The notes below the pieces were generated by a model that saw nothing but the letters and a program-made list of their open reading frames with translations, was not told the origin of the DNA and made no database searches. This document shows, piece after piece, positions 1 through 12,600 of a stretch of DNA of 64,000 bases (position 1 is its first letter; every line of letters begins with the position of its first letter). Both the position numbers and the translations under genes were made by a program. Source of the stretch: Fragum whitleyi (taxonomy: Eukaryota > Mollusca > Bivalvia > Cardiida > Cardiidae); the NCBI GenBank assembly GCA_948146395.1, contig OX411556.1, forward strand, positions 26,546,596 through 26,610,595. The letters run 5' to 3'.

Positions 1-194
1 CATCGAGCACTCAACAGCCGAGCGTAGGCACCCATAGGCGGTGCTATTGTTAGTATCTCAAATATCCCAAAGATAATATCTCTGAAATCCCAGACTAATT
101 ATACAGCTTTGTAGAGTATACTCAATAACACAGGTATCCAGTCTACATCTGGTATTGATCATCAAATTAGGCATACACTGGCTAAGGTAAATTA

Positions 195-529
195 CAGTCA
201 ACCTTGTTCAAGCAACCACATCTATTAAGCGACCTTTTTTATTAAGCAACTATTTTCAAAATCCCCTTCTTTAAATCGAAATATCTAAAAAAATAGATAT
301 CACTGGTAAAGAAAATATTGTAAATAAATCCTATGCTGTTAAAACTCACAAGAATCGTCTCACTAAGACAATTCTGTTGAGTTTTTCCAGCATAGGATTT
401 TTAAGAATTTTGCAATGATATATATATTCGATCAAAATCATGTTTCTTAACTGTGTATTAAGCCACCATTTTCTTTAACAACCGCTTTTTGGAGGTCCCA
501 TTCCTGGTCGCTTAATACAAGTTTTAGTG
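195..529. mobile_element. TA-flanked MITE (CAGTCAA.CTTG), 335 bp
   Basis: Ends CAGTCAACCTTGTTCAAGCAACCAC and, inverted, CACTAAAACTTGTATTAAGCGACC, both next to TA. An internal palindrome (AATCCTATGCTG...CAGCATAGGATT) surrounds ACTCACAAGAATCGTCTCACTAAGACAATTCTG. A mariner-like MITE; the partner copy is at 18304-18643. Confidence 0.7.
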
Positions 530-589
530 TATCTGATGAAATGAGCCCACTGCTATGAGAAAGCCAACTTTGTGCTATTTTGAAATCAG

Positions 590-657
590 AGTTAGACAAA
601 GATCATCTTCACAGTGATTGGCTATCTGATGAGCTAGATGGAAGCACTAGTGTTAAG
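590..657 (+). CDS. TROAP: Candidate upstream exon of the tastin-like gene
   Basis: An acceptor (...TTGAAATCAG) is followed by 68 bp of open frame reading L-D-K-D-H-L-H-S-D-W-L-S-D-E-L-D-G-S-T-S-V-K. It opens with the last two bases of a split codon (phase 1) and ends after a full AAG codon before GTTGTT (phase 0), which is the phase the next exon needs. The donor is weak (GTTGTT) and the pyrimidine tract is poor, so this exon is less certain than the others. No exon ending in phase 1 was found in 1-589, so the 5' part of the gene is probably outside the window. Confidence 0.5.
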
Positions 658-3600
658 GTTGTTACAATAATCCGTTACATTTGTAACCTCATGGCTCAGT
701 GCAAAACAGTTGTCACTGCCTTTATGTATAATCGCAGTTTAAAATGTGATGGGCTGGGCTAATAATTTGAGAAGACAAATGAAAGGATAACAATAGAATT
801 TTCATACATGTTTTAAAAGTTTAAATGGAAGTGAGCATTAACTCAAACTTCAAAGTTTTTAATTACTATTTTTAAATGTTTTAATTAAAATTGAACATGA
901 ATTATCAGTTAAAATTGCACAGAATCTGAGCAGAAATATAGTTTTAATATCTTGTCATATTTTGAGCAAATTCTCACTTGAGTATGAAAAAAGTTCAATC
1001 ACTAGGGCAAAGAAAAAGGGGGGAGCAAACTGTCAAGTTGAAGGTCAAAGTTTTTAAAAATTGGCTATTTAGATGGCAAATTGATGGCTCGGCTTAAAAT
1101 AGTTATATTACCGCCTATAAGCATGCAGGCAGTTACAACTTTTCAGGCTGGGCCACCAATTTGTATTTCTCAAACTCATCTTGTGGGTATTTCAGAGGAA
1201 TTCCATATATGCCCCACCAGAGAAAAAAGATGCCCACTTCTTCAGAAAGATGTGTGAAGAATTTGCTAGAGGGAGGTCACAGAAAGAGGCCAAAAAGAAT
1301 CTGGTCACTGGTCAATCAGCTGTCCACAAGTCCCCTGGTCTTCTGGCTGGAGCAAAGGCTATGAGAAGAATGACAACAGATAGTCAGTTTACACCCAAGA
1401 GAAGATGCTTTGAGAACAAGTTAATCCAAGGTATTGCTATTAAATGAGCCCGTGCGCGACATTTCTAACAATTTAAAAAATGCGCCAAGCAAAGACTCTG
1501 GTCGAGCGTTGGGCTCTTCATCTAAAGGTCCTGAGTTTGATTCCCGGGAACAGTTATCAATTATGGTGCTTTTATTTGTACTCACATTCCACGAGAGTAT
1601 TGGTGAATTTTCCAGGAAGCAGAATCAAGAGGGATTAATCTAAGTTGTATGAACTTGGTTTGGTTTAAACAAAAAAAAGTGTCCCTCAGTTATTGGCCAT
1701 CATCAACAATTCAGTGTTACCTCTCTATAGATCACATTTTTGGCTATTTTTTTTTAAAAATTGCAATAGATGTTTGTCTGGTGTAAAAGATGACCCTTGC
1801 CGATTTTGATGGCATTCCTACTCAAAAGTCAATTTCCTCGTTACCACTCTAGAGGTCACACGGATGGCTCAATGCAGGGTTTTCCCTCTATGTTCAAAAC
1901 TGGGTGTTATTTTTCCACATAATGACCCCCTTTAAACTAGTCAAAGAATGTTTCTTTTACAATTTTGGGGGGTCATTTAAAAAAAAGGGGGGGCACATTC
2001 AAAGAAACAGGGTCATGGAAAACCCTGCTCCATGCCTCTTATACTTGTATGAGACATTTCTTTGGTCTTAGGGAAGACCCATATTGATTTTGATGGCATT
2101 GAAACTTATGTGACAGGAAAAGAAAACTTGATGGATCTCATCCTTACACATCTGTACACATACCAAGGTCATTGGTCAAGGTCATGGTTTTGAAAAACTT
2201 GCTTATTAAGTGATTGGACCCATAATATTTTAGCAAGGTTTCAGAATTCTTGAACTTTAACAATGTTAACTGAGGTTTCGTAATGATTTTTATTAGGAAA
2301 CCTCAGTTAACATTGTGAAAGAACATGTGGTCCGTAATGTTGCGAAATTATTTTGGTTCTACTAACTTAAGGAGTATTTGTGCTTCAAGAACACATTTTG
2401 TACTTTTTTACAGTATTTAAAAGAGGAATGCAGTTCAGCCACTCTTTATATCTTATGTAAAGCTACTCAAGAAATGTAATCATGCTTATCAATTTGTGTG
2501 ATAAAAATGTTTCTTCTGATAGCCATCTTAACCCTTGTCATGCTGAATAAATTTTGGCTAAAAATTTTCATCAAAATCAAAGGGCAAAAAGCACTGAAAG
2601 TATCAACTGTAGGTCATTTTTTTATTTGAAAAACTAATTCAATCGACAATTCTTGTTTGAAAGTGAGAAACAGGTGGTGTAGACTAACATCAGACTGCAC
2701 ATATGTGCAGTCTGATGATTGTCTATAGCTCCTGCCAAAGCAGTAATATTCTGGGTTCAGCATGACAAGAATTAAGACAAGAATGTCAATATTAATTGTC
2801 CTACATTTAGAGCAGCCATAACACTATCAAAATTATTGACAATAATTCTGGCAATAATATTGACTCAATATTCAATATGCCCTAAAATAGTCAATAAGTT
2901 TGTGAAACCTATTTGCTAAAAGCTTATTTCTGTAAATCATCCTATAGATCAATGTTTTTGTTATGTCAGATTAAGGATTTGGGTAAACTCTAAACTGCCA
3001 CTTGCTAAGACTAAAGTTCAGGGTCTGCATCTACCAAGCAGTAAATATGCAAGAAAAATTACAAAGACCTTAAACATAATTGGATAAAATTGGTGGTTTG
3101 AACAATGATTTCCAAGCTAGTCACAAAGACAAGATCTTAGATAAGCAAGTTCAAAGCCAATATTTGTTAGTAAAAAGTGTTAGTACTGACACAATTGGTG
3201 CAGGACATTTTCAAGTTAGGCTGTTTGGTATAAAATGGCTATGCTCTTACATACTGGAATAACATGTTATATCTTGTTATGATTAAGGTTATGGACCCGT
3301 ATTAGTTCTGCAACATTTCAGAACTCACGATCTTTGACAATGCTGACCAAGGTTTCCTAATGAAAATCATTAGGAAACCTCCGTCAACATTATTAAAGTT
3401 CTTCCTAAAGGTTCTTGAACTAGTACGGGTCCACTACCTTAAGTCATTCGAAGAGTGATCTTAAAGCTTTGTACTACATTATTATAATGATGTTTCTGAT
3501 GGCTATTTTCTACAAAAGAAAAAGTTAACCATGTAAGAATATGTTGTTAAAATATGACCTATGCCGCGAGAATGAATGAGCCCCGTTGAATATTTTTGAT

Positions 3601-6600
3601 ATTGCACAGGTGTTATTACACTAGTGGAATAACTATGCAAATGAGCTCAGATCGAATATCCACGCTATTTTGTAACCGCGAAAATGACGTCATAATCTAT
3701 ACATTGTGACAGTTTTTAAAAACGGTGTTTTATGTTTTGCAGAAAATTGAAATGATGAATTTCAAGAATTTTGATGATTTTTGGCAAAAATTCAGGTCAT
3801 ATTACAAAAAGAATATCAAACTTGTGCTCATCAAATACCGAATTTATTAAACTCGCCATCTATAAACAGATAAAAACTGGGCACAGCCTCTTTTTTATCT
3901 ATTTATAGATAACTTGTTTGATAAATTTGGTATTTCATGACCACTCATTCAATTTCCTCTAAATATTACACTGTAACAAGAAATAACCCTGTATATCTTT
4001 GTATTTTCAGAGAGTTTAAGTGCAAGCAAGGAAAATTACCAGCCAGGTAGATTAACAGATATGCAACATGTCAGGCAGAACAAAGATATTCGGGTTCATT
4101 TCAAGGGAGACTCACTCGGCGTCCTAGCTGAAGAAGAAACAGAGGAACTTACTCAGGACAAAAATGAGTGTGCAAGATCAGTAAACAAAGACCAGGCTGC
4201 GGTCAAAAAGAAGCGGGTGATGAGTTTTACGACAGATTTTACTCCACAAAGAGTGCCAAACCCTGACAGATTGAGCTTGTGCCCTGCCACAGATTCTGTG
4301 GTTAGATATCAGAACAAAAGAGAGAGCATGCCAGGTCGAGTTCTAATAGAAATTGATGGTTTTTATGACATCACAAAAACTCCTCCAGTTAGAAAACGAG
4401 TGGGAATAGATCATGGTTTGCCTGGTACGCCTAAAGAACTGAAAAAAGGTGAACTTGCATGCCTCACACCATCAAGAGTGCTAGTACAGAAGAAACTGAG
4501 CACTACTTCACCAAAAGTGTACAGTTTTTCAGCCACTCCTATGCGTGTTTTGAAACATGGACGCAGTAAGTCAGATTATCCAACCAAAAGTACTGCACAG
4601 GAGTCTCCTAGAGCTAGCAATAGTGAGCAGAAACCAATGTCATCACAGACAGAAACTGCTACAAAAAATGTTGAAGATACAGAAATTGGTTTTGCGATAG
4701 TTGGTGTACAGGACTATGTTAAACAGAGCTACATTGAACCAGATCTAATGAACGTAGCACCTGGAATGAATACCGCCACTATGAGTAAAGCAATAATTGG
4801 TGAAAATGACATCACTTGGACTGAGAGTGGTACATGTATTAAAGAAGAGATGGAAATGTCTAGTGATTTGGCTGATACAATTGAAGATTCTAAAATATCT
4901 GATGGGTTTCCAATTGCAGATGAAAATGCAGTGTGGACACCTAAGATGACAACTGCCAAAACCCCAATTAAACAGGAAATACTTATGTCAAAGGTAATAA
5001 ACACAGTTATAAAATGACATATGTTGCGAGAGTGAAATAACCCCGTTGAATAATTTTGATATTACACGGGTGTTATTACACTTGTGGAATAACTATGCAA
5101 ATAAGCTATAAACCAATAACACTGCTTTTTGTAACCACGAAAATGACGCCATAATGTATATATCATGATGTCAGTTTTAAAAGGCGTTATAAGTTTTGCA
5201 GAAAATTGAAATGTTGAATTTCAACAATCTTGACAATTTTTCGCCAAAATTCAGGTCATATTATAAATAGAATATAGAATTTGTGCTCATTAAATACGGA
5301 ATTAATTAAACTCGTCATCTATAACAGACAAAAACTCGGCACAGTCTGTTTTTTTAGCTCACCTGAGCACGAAGTGCTCAAGGTGAGCTATTGTGATGGG
5401 CTGCTGTCTGGTGTCCGTCGTCTGTCATCAAACTTGACCTTGTGTGCACTCTAGAGGCCACATTTTTGGCCCAAATGTCTTGAAACTTGGTCAGAATGTT
5501 TGTCTCCATCAAATCTCGGTCAAGTTCGAAATTGGGTCAGGTGGGGTCAAAAATGGGGTCAAGGGGTCAAATTTTAGAAAAACCTTGTATTCACTCTAGA
5601 GCCCACATTTGTGGCCCAAATGTCTTGAAACTTGGTCAGAATGTTTGTCTCCATCAAATCTCGGCCAAGTTTGAAATAGGGTTAAGTAGGGTCAAAAATG
5701 GGGTCAAGGGGTCAAATCTTAGATAAACCTTGTGTGCGCTCTAGAGGCCATATTTTTGGTCCAAATGTCTTGAAACTTGGTCACAATGTTTGTCTCCACT
5801 AAATCTTGGTTAAGCTTAAAAATGGGTCAAGTGGGGTCAAAAATGGGGTCAATGGGTCAAATCTTAGAACAACCTTGTTCACACTTTAGAGGCCACATTA
5901 TTGGCCCAAATGTCTTGAAACATGGTCACAATATTTGTCTCCATCAAATCTCGATCAATTTCAAAATTGGGTCAAGTGGGGTCAAAAATGGGGTCAAAGG
6001 GGTCAAATCTTAGAAAAACCTTGTGTGCACTCTAGAGGACATATTTTTGGTCTCAACGTCTTGAAACTTGGTCACAATGTTTTTCACCATCAAATCTCGG
6101 TTAAGGTTAAAAATGGGTCAAGTAGGGTCAAAAATGGGGTCAAAGGGTCAAATCTAAGAAAAACCTTGTGTGCACTCTAGAGGCCATATTTTTGGTCCAA
6201 ATGTCTTGAAACTTGGTCAGAATGTTTGTCTCCATCAAATCTCGGTCAAGTTCGAAGTGGGGTCAAAAATGGGGTCAAGGGGTCAAATCTAAGAAAAACC
6301 TTGTGTGCACTCTAAAGGCCATATTTTTGGTCCAAATGTCTTGAAACTTGGTCTTAATAATTGTCTCCATCAAGTCTTGGTTAAGTTTAAAAATGGGTCA
6401 AGTGGGGTCAAAAATGGGGTCAAAGGGTCAAATCTAAGAAAAACCTTGTGTGCACTCTAGAGGACATATGTTTGGTCCAAATGTCTTGAAACTTGGTCAG
6501 AATGTTTGTCTCCATCAAATCTCGGTCAAATTTGAAATTGGGTCAAGTGGGGTCAAAAATGGGGCCAAGGGTTCAAATCTTGAAAAACCTTTTGTACAAT

Positions 6601-9600
6601 CTAGAGGCCATATTTTTGGTCCATATGTCTTGAAACTTGGCCAGAATTTTTGTCTCCATTAAATCTCAGCAAGGTTTGAAATTGGGTCAAGTGGGGTCAA
6701 AAATGGGGTCAAGGGGTCAAATCTTGGAAAAACCTTGTGTGTACTCTAGAGGCCACATCTTTGGTCCAAATGTCTTGAAACATGTTTGTCTCCATCAAAT
6801 CTCAGTCATGTTCAAAATTGGGTCAAGTTGGGTCAAAATTGGGGTCAAGGGTTAAATCTAAAAAAAAAGAAAACATGTTTACTCAAATATCTTGAAACTT
6901 GGTCAATATGTTTGTATGAAACCTAGGTCAAGTTTGAAATTGCCTTGAAATCTTACACAAGTTTGATAGAGGGTCAAAAACGTTTTTTAGTACTTTAGAG
7001 GCAATATTTTTAACTGAAATGTTTTCTTCTTGATCTCTTTGACTTTCGTTTAGCCATGCATCAGGTGAGCGCTTTAGGGCCAATGTCCCTCTTGTATCTG
7101 TTTATAGATGACTTGTTTAATAAATTCAGTATTTCATGACCACTCATTCAATATCCCCTATTTCTAAGATCCTGGTACTAGATCACAGATAAATGATCCA
7201 TAAAAAATATCAGATTATGAAACCATTGCCTGTGTTCCAGATAGATTCTATCACTTACATTTTAGTGAGGGAAATTTTGCTTTTTTTTTCAGCAAAACAT
7301 GGGAATCATGGAAAATGACTTATCTTTGAAAACTCAAGTGTTTTAACTTCACTTTGCCCCTTACATGGGTTATAAGAATCTAAGTGGAGTTTCAACACTT
7401 ATCTTGGTTTCCAATAAATGTTGGTTGAACAAAACCCTTAACCTGATGAATCTTGGTTTTTCTCTTTTCACATATATACTAGTAACTTCTTCAGTTTTCC
7501 TTCAAAGGCTTTGTAAATTTATAAAAATATTTTATCATAAGTTGAAGTTTTGCAAGACATTATTTTGAGGTCCCAACTCCACCTGGTTCAAGAATTATCT
7601 GCCCTTGAACTTAAGACATTTTATTAATTCTTTTTTGTACACATAATAGAGGTGTTATACTGTACTAGTAATTTTGTGTCACAAACTCCTTCAGTTTTCC
7701 TTCAAAAGCTTTGAATTTTTATACAAACATTTATATAATGTTGAAGTTTTGCAAGACAAAATTTCGAGGTCCCAACTCCCTCTTGTTCAAGAGTTATCTG
7801 CCCTTGAACTTAAGATATTTTTCTCTTTTCACATATATACTAGTAATTTTTTGTTGCGAACTCCTCCTTCATTTTTCCTTCAAAAGCTTTGAAATTTATA
7901 TAAATATGTATCATAAGTTGAAGTTTTGCAAGACATTATTTTAAGGTCTTAGCTCCCTCTGGTTCGAGAATTATCTGCCCTTGAACTTAAGATATTTTAT
8001 TAATTCTTTTTCGTATGCATATACTAGTAGTTTTTGTTGCCAATTCCTCCTTCAGTTTTCCTTCTAATGCTTTGAAATTTCATACAAATATTTATCACAT
8101 GTTGAAGTTTTTTAAGACACAATTTTAAAACGAATGTTTTCAGAGGTATATTGGAATCAGCCTGTCTGGCTGTCTGTTGACACAAAATTTATTACTAGAA
8201 ATTTTGTTTCCCAAACTCCTCAAGTTTTGACTCAAAAGCTTAGAAATTTTATACAAATATTTATCACATGTTGAAGTTTTTCAAGACGCAATTTTGAGGT
8301 CTCAATTCCCTCAGGTTCAAGAATTTTCTGCCCTTGATTGAACGCATGAAACCAAGGAGTCCAAGCTCAAAGTTAGGAGTCCAAATTTTCATAATGGGAG
8401 AATATTGTGGAAAAGAAAAAATTGCATGTTATAAGCTATTTCTTCTTTTCCACAATCTTCTTCCAAAAAAAAGCTTTTTCCTCAAAATACTACAGGATGC
8501 AAGCAAATGTTTTCTTAAACAACTTTTGCAGTGAAAAAATCTACAAGTTTGACAAGTGTTAGAAAGGGCACTGCTTTGTGCAGTTGTTTTTCAAAATATT
8601 CTCATATGACCCAAGGATTCCGATACCCTTGGAGTCTATCAGACTCCTTAATTGCAAATGGAAGGGGTCCCAGCTGGTAAAAAAGTAGTCTTCGATTTCT
8701 GGACTCCCCTTAGTGTCAAACCCTGCTTCTTGTTAAGGTGATATTTTGACATTTAGTTTGATTAGAGCATAAAGACTAGATTTATGATTGGTTATAACCC
8801 TTGAAGGTTGTGCTGAACCTGAAATGTTCAAACTTCTACAGAGATATAGACAAAGATCAGCCTGGCTGCCTGTTCATATGTGAAGTCTGAGCTTAGTCTA
8901 TAGTACCTGATTTTAGCCAGCTCCTTTACAACCTATAACTTAGGCTTCACTCTTCAATGCTATAAATAACACACTCAAATTATAAATGTAAAATAATGCC
9001 CTGAAGAAAAATGAAGAAGCACTTTTAAGGTTCCTAATTTGCGGTATTAATGTATTGTCCTTGGTATTTTTGGAAAAAAAAGATTCAATTGACAGGGGAA
9101 CTAAACCCATTTCTAGTTAAACAAGAATGGTTGCAATTGAAAATGAAGGGAATGCACTCTTTTAGTATTACCAGTTGAGATCTACAGATTTACCTTTCTT
9201 GGGGTTTATCCTCTTGATTATTTGTGGGTAGGGCTTGGATGAGTAAAATCTTTGTACCCGGGTACCCAAGATCTCATTACTGGAGTACCTGATGATAACT
9301 GTCCTTTAATTTATGTTATCAACTAAATACAAAAGAAGATCCAGAATTTTAATGAGGGCAGGGTTCTCACTGACTTTTAAATTTGGGGTTGAAAACAGTC
9401 ATTTTACAGCATACTTGTACGCCCTTTACATGAAACGATTGGTTAATTGATTGAATGGAGTTTAACACCACTTTCAACATTTTTTCTGTTGAATCGCGGC
9501 AGCTGGACCATCTAACAATGGATTCCTGGTATTTCTCTTACCAGTACAACCACCACATCCTTTCCTAGCCTCAAGCCGCTGTCTCACATAGGTCTACGGT

Positions 9601-12600
9601 TATCAACCCATTGGCGAGAGACAATTATTCGGAAAGAATGAGTGCCGTCGTTGGCGATCGAACCCGGGACCTCTAGATTGACAGTCCGATGTGCTACCAG
9701 CTGCGCTATGACGGCAGCTTACATTACAAAGAAGGCTACTTGCAAAAATTGGGGATACAAGATTCAAATTGGGGGTGTAAAACCCCCATTTGAGGGTTTT
9801 TGGGAACCCTCGAGGGGGATCGAACATATAATTTCTGACATGGTTTTAAGGGACAAAGATGTTGTGAGTTAGTAGCCAGGACTCTCAAAACTATCTGATG
9901 TAAGTCTGTAGAACCATCTGTAAATCAACTTCAGAAAAGAATTGAAGACTTTTTGAACAGTATTCAATTCTTTTCTGAAGTTAATCCCCAAAGGTACATA
10001 ATGCTTATACAATAATCAGGTAATAGGTATTGTTTCTGAACCTGGGTAGGAAGGTTGCCCTACCAAATACCTGGGTACTAATGTACTTGTCCCAGCGCTA
10101 TTGATGGGCATTCAAGTTTCTTATTGAAGTTTGAAAACAAGCTGCTGTTATACAGTTAAAGACATCATATAATTGACACTACGAGGGGGTATCAAAAAGT
10201 TCTGAGACAATTGCAATAACTTTTTATCGTTCATAGGATTTTGATGAATCTGTGAGTTATTATTCAGTTGGATGTATGTGCTTATTATACAAACATGCAA
10301 CAAAATATGACAACTTGTCTGTTAAGGAACCCTTGCTATGGAAACCGAAAGAAGCGCTTTCGGGGCACTTTAAACTCAATGATTAGAAAGATATTCTTAC
10401 AAAATGCGTAATACACAAGTTATTCAAAAAATTAAAATAGTGTCGAAATAATCATTGAATGCACAACAGGTAAACATACATACCATGGGGTTTACTTGAT
10501 AGATTTGACGCTGTTAGAGGTCTAATTTACCAAGAACGACGTTCTTTTTTCTGAAATAACGTAACGTCAGGGCACTCAAAATGGTAATTCAAACTAATAT
10601 GGAATTTTGTTTTAATAAAACGCGATTTATTGCACTCAATGGGGTCTCTGATTGATCAATAAGACCACAAGAAAATTCATCAAGATCATTTTCGGGATAA
10701 TTTTACTGAAATGTTATCAAACACTGATAACTGTTTTTTCTCCAGTTAATAATATTTAACGCATTTAGACTTGAAACCGAACTGTCTATTATAAACTTTA
10801 TCGCAATACTGAATCATTCATCTTATATTTTTTATGCCCCCGATAGGGAGGCATCATAAATTTGACTTGTCCGTCTGTCCGTCCGTCCGTCTGTCTGTCC
10901 GTCCGTCCGTCTGTCCGTCCGTCCGTCATTCCGTCCAAAAACTTTAACATTGGCCATAACTTCTAAATCAAAGCGGTGTCGGGGGCATTGTCATCTTACA
11001 GTGACAGCTCTTGTTTTACCTGAAAGAGCCAAGTGTATTTGTGAAGGTGTGCATTGCCCTTTTGAAAACATTAAATTGGTAGTACTTGATGGGAAATCAT
11101 AGTTTTATAACAAATAATCATTGCTAACAAAAGCAATTATGAGTGGGTCTGATGTTCATGACGTCACTATTTTGCCCCGAGACGCCGCACCCATCTCAAT
11201 TAATCTTGACATGAAATTGGATGTATTCAAGTTATCCAGCTGAAATTTGGTAAATTTGTAGTCAGAAGACGTATAATTCAACTGATACATATTCCAAAAT
11301 CATCTGATATCTATCAAAGGAAATATGATTAAAGTCTCAAAACTATTTGATAGCCCCTCGTAATTCCAATCAAAACTCTAAATCACTCACTTAGGGCTCC
11401 ATTCATTGATTCCAAACACTCACTCAAACCTTGAAAAACACTCAAAACCCATTGAAAAATATAGAATCAATGTCATTGGAAATAAAATTGGATAAAGAAA
11501 AATTGTGATTGTAAGGGTCTAATAGGTTCTTAAAGAAAAAGGAAGCTATCTGTAGAACTTGTATGTATATGTTCTGAAAGCGAGGTTATCAGTACATGAA
11601 CAAAATATGCAATAATGGGTTACCTCTCTTTAAATACACTCAATCTCGCTCCACACACTCATGCAATTTTATTCCTAAATCATTCCAAATCATTCACCTT
11701 GTCAATTTCACGATTGTTGTTAACTGTAGCTCAGTTTGAAGTGCAGCAGATTCACAATCATGGGTTCCTGTGTTGGATCCTTGGTAGCTGCACATATTCT
11801 TTCCATTTTGTCTCTCACAAATTGCAGAATTCTTTAGTGCATTTCTTTGGATTTTTGTGAATTAATGGTAGATTATCATTTGACAGACTTACTGCCTTAA
11901 CAGTGATTTTTTTCAGGACTTAAATCTTGTTTTCGTTTATTTCAACCTATCAGGGCCAGCGGTTAAAAAACATTTCTCAGGCTCAACTGAGAATTTATAA
12001 CAACTTATTAATATTATCTTTTATGTTAATACATTAAAATGAGTATTAAAGGAGAATTGCAGCTTTAATCTCAAATTGAAATTTGAGAAAATTTTGAATT
12101 GAGAATGAGAAAAGCTTTATAACCTCGGGCCCAGACATCATCTAAGCAATAATTGATGTCACCATGAAAATTGCAAAGTAATTGCACACAAATTGATGCC
12201 TTTTAAGAAGAATTTTCCTAAAATCTTCTTAAATTTTTCACATTTAAGGGATAAATGATTATTTTTAAGGATAAATTATATTATTCGATGATTATATTAA
12301 TTTTTTTTATGAAATGTCATCTGTATGAAACCAGCTATTGAAGTTTCAATCGATTTCCGATGCTGATTATGTGGAAAAATACCCCCTTTTAACAATGACC
12401 CTTCTTGTTTTGCGAAACACGGCCAGACATATCAGTATCTTGTGTGTCCTCCATGCACAACTGATTCGTCTATGCATGGAATTCACCAGGATGTTAATCA
12501 TGGCCATGGGAATGTTATTCCATTCTTCTTGCAAGGAATGTGTGAGCTGGAAATGATTAGTCAGGGCATTTGGACATGCCCTTGCCCTCCTATCCAGTTC

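Noticed and set aside
1..50. Possible upstream exon ending at a GTGCTA donor at position 41
   Set aside because: The only open frame would leave phase 2, whereas the 590 exon needs phase 1, and the segment is too short to judge.
5500..7000. CRISPR-like regularly spaced repeats
   Set aside because: The whole 145-bp unit is repeated, with no unique spacers, and the setting is a eukaryotic transposon.
7365..7944. Open frames of 67-77 codons rich in Phe, Leu and Ser
   Set aside because: They arise from the 200-bp tandem repeat (7440-8345); AT-rich repeats give hydrophobic pseudo-proteins.
9642..9718. Possible functional tRNA gene on the minus strand
   Set aside because: A and B boxes are good, but no acceptor stem or anticodon arm pairs, and the sequence continues into a SINE body found in several copies.
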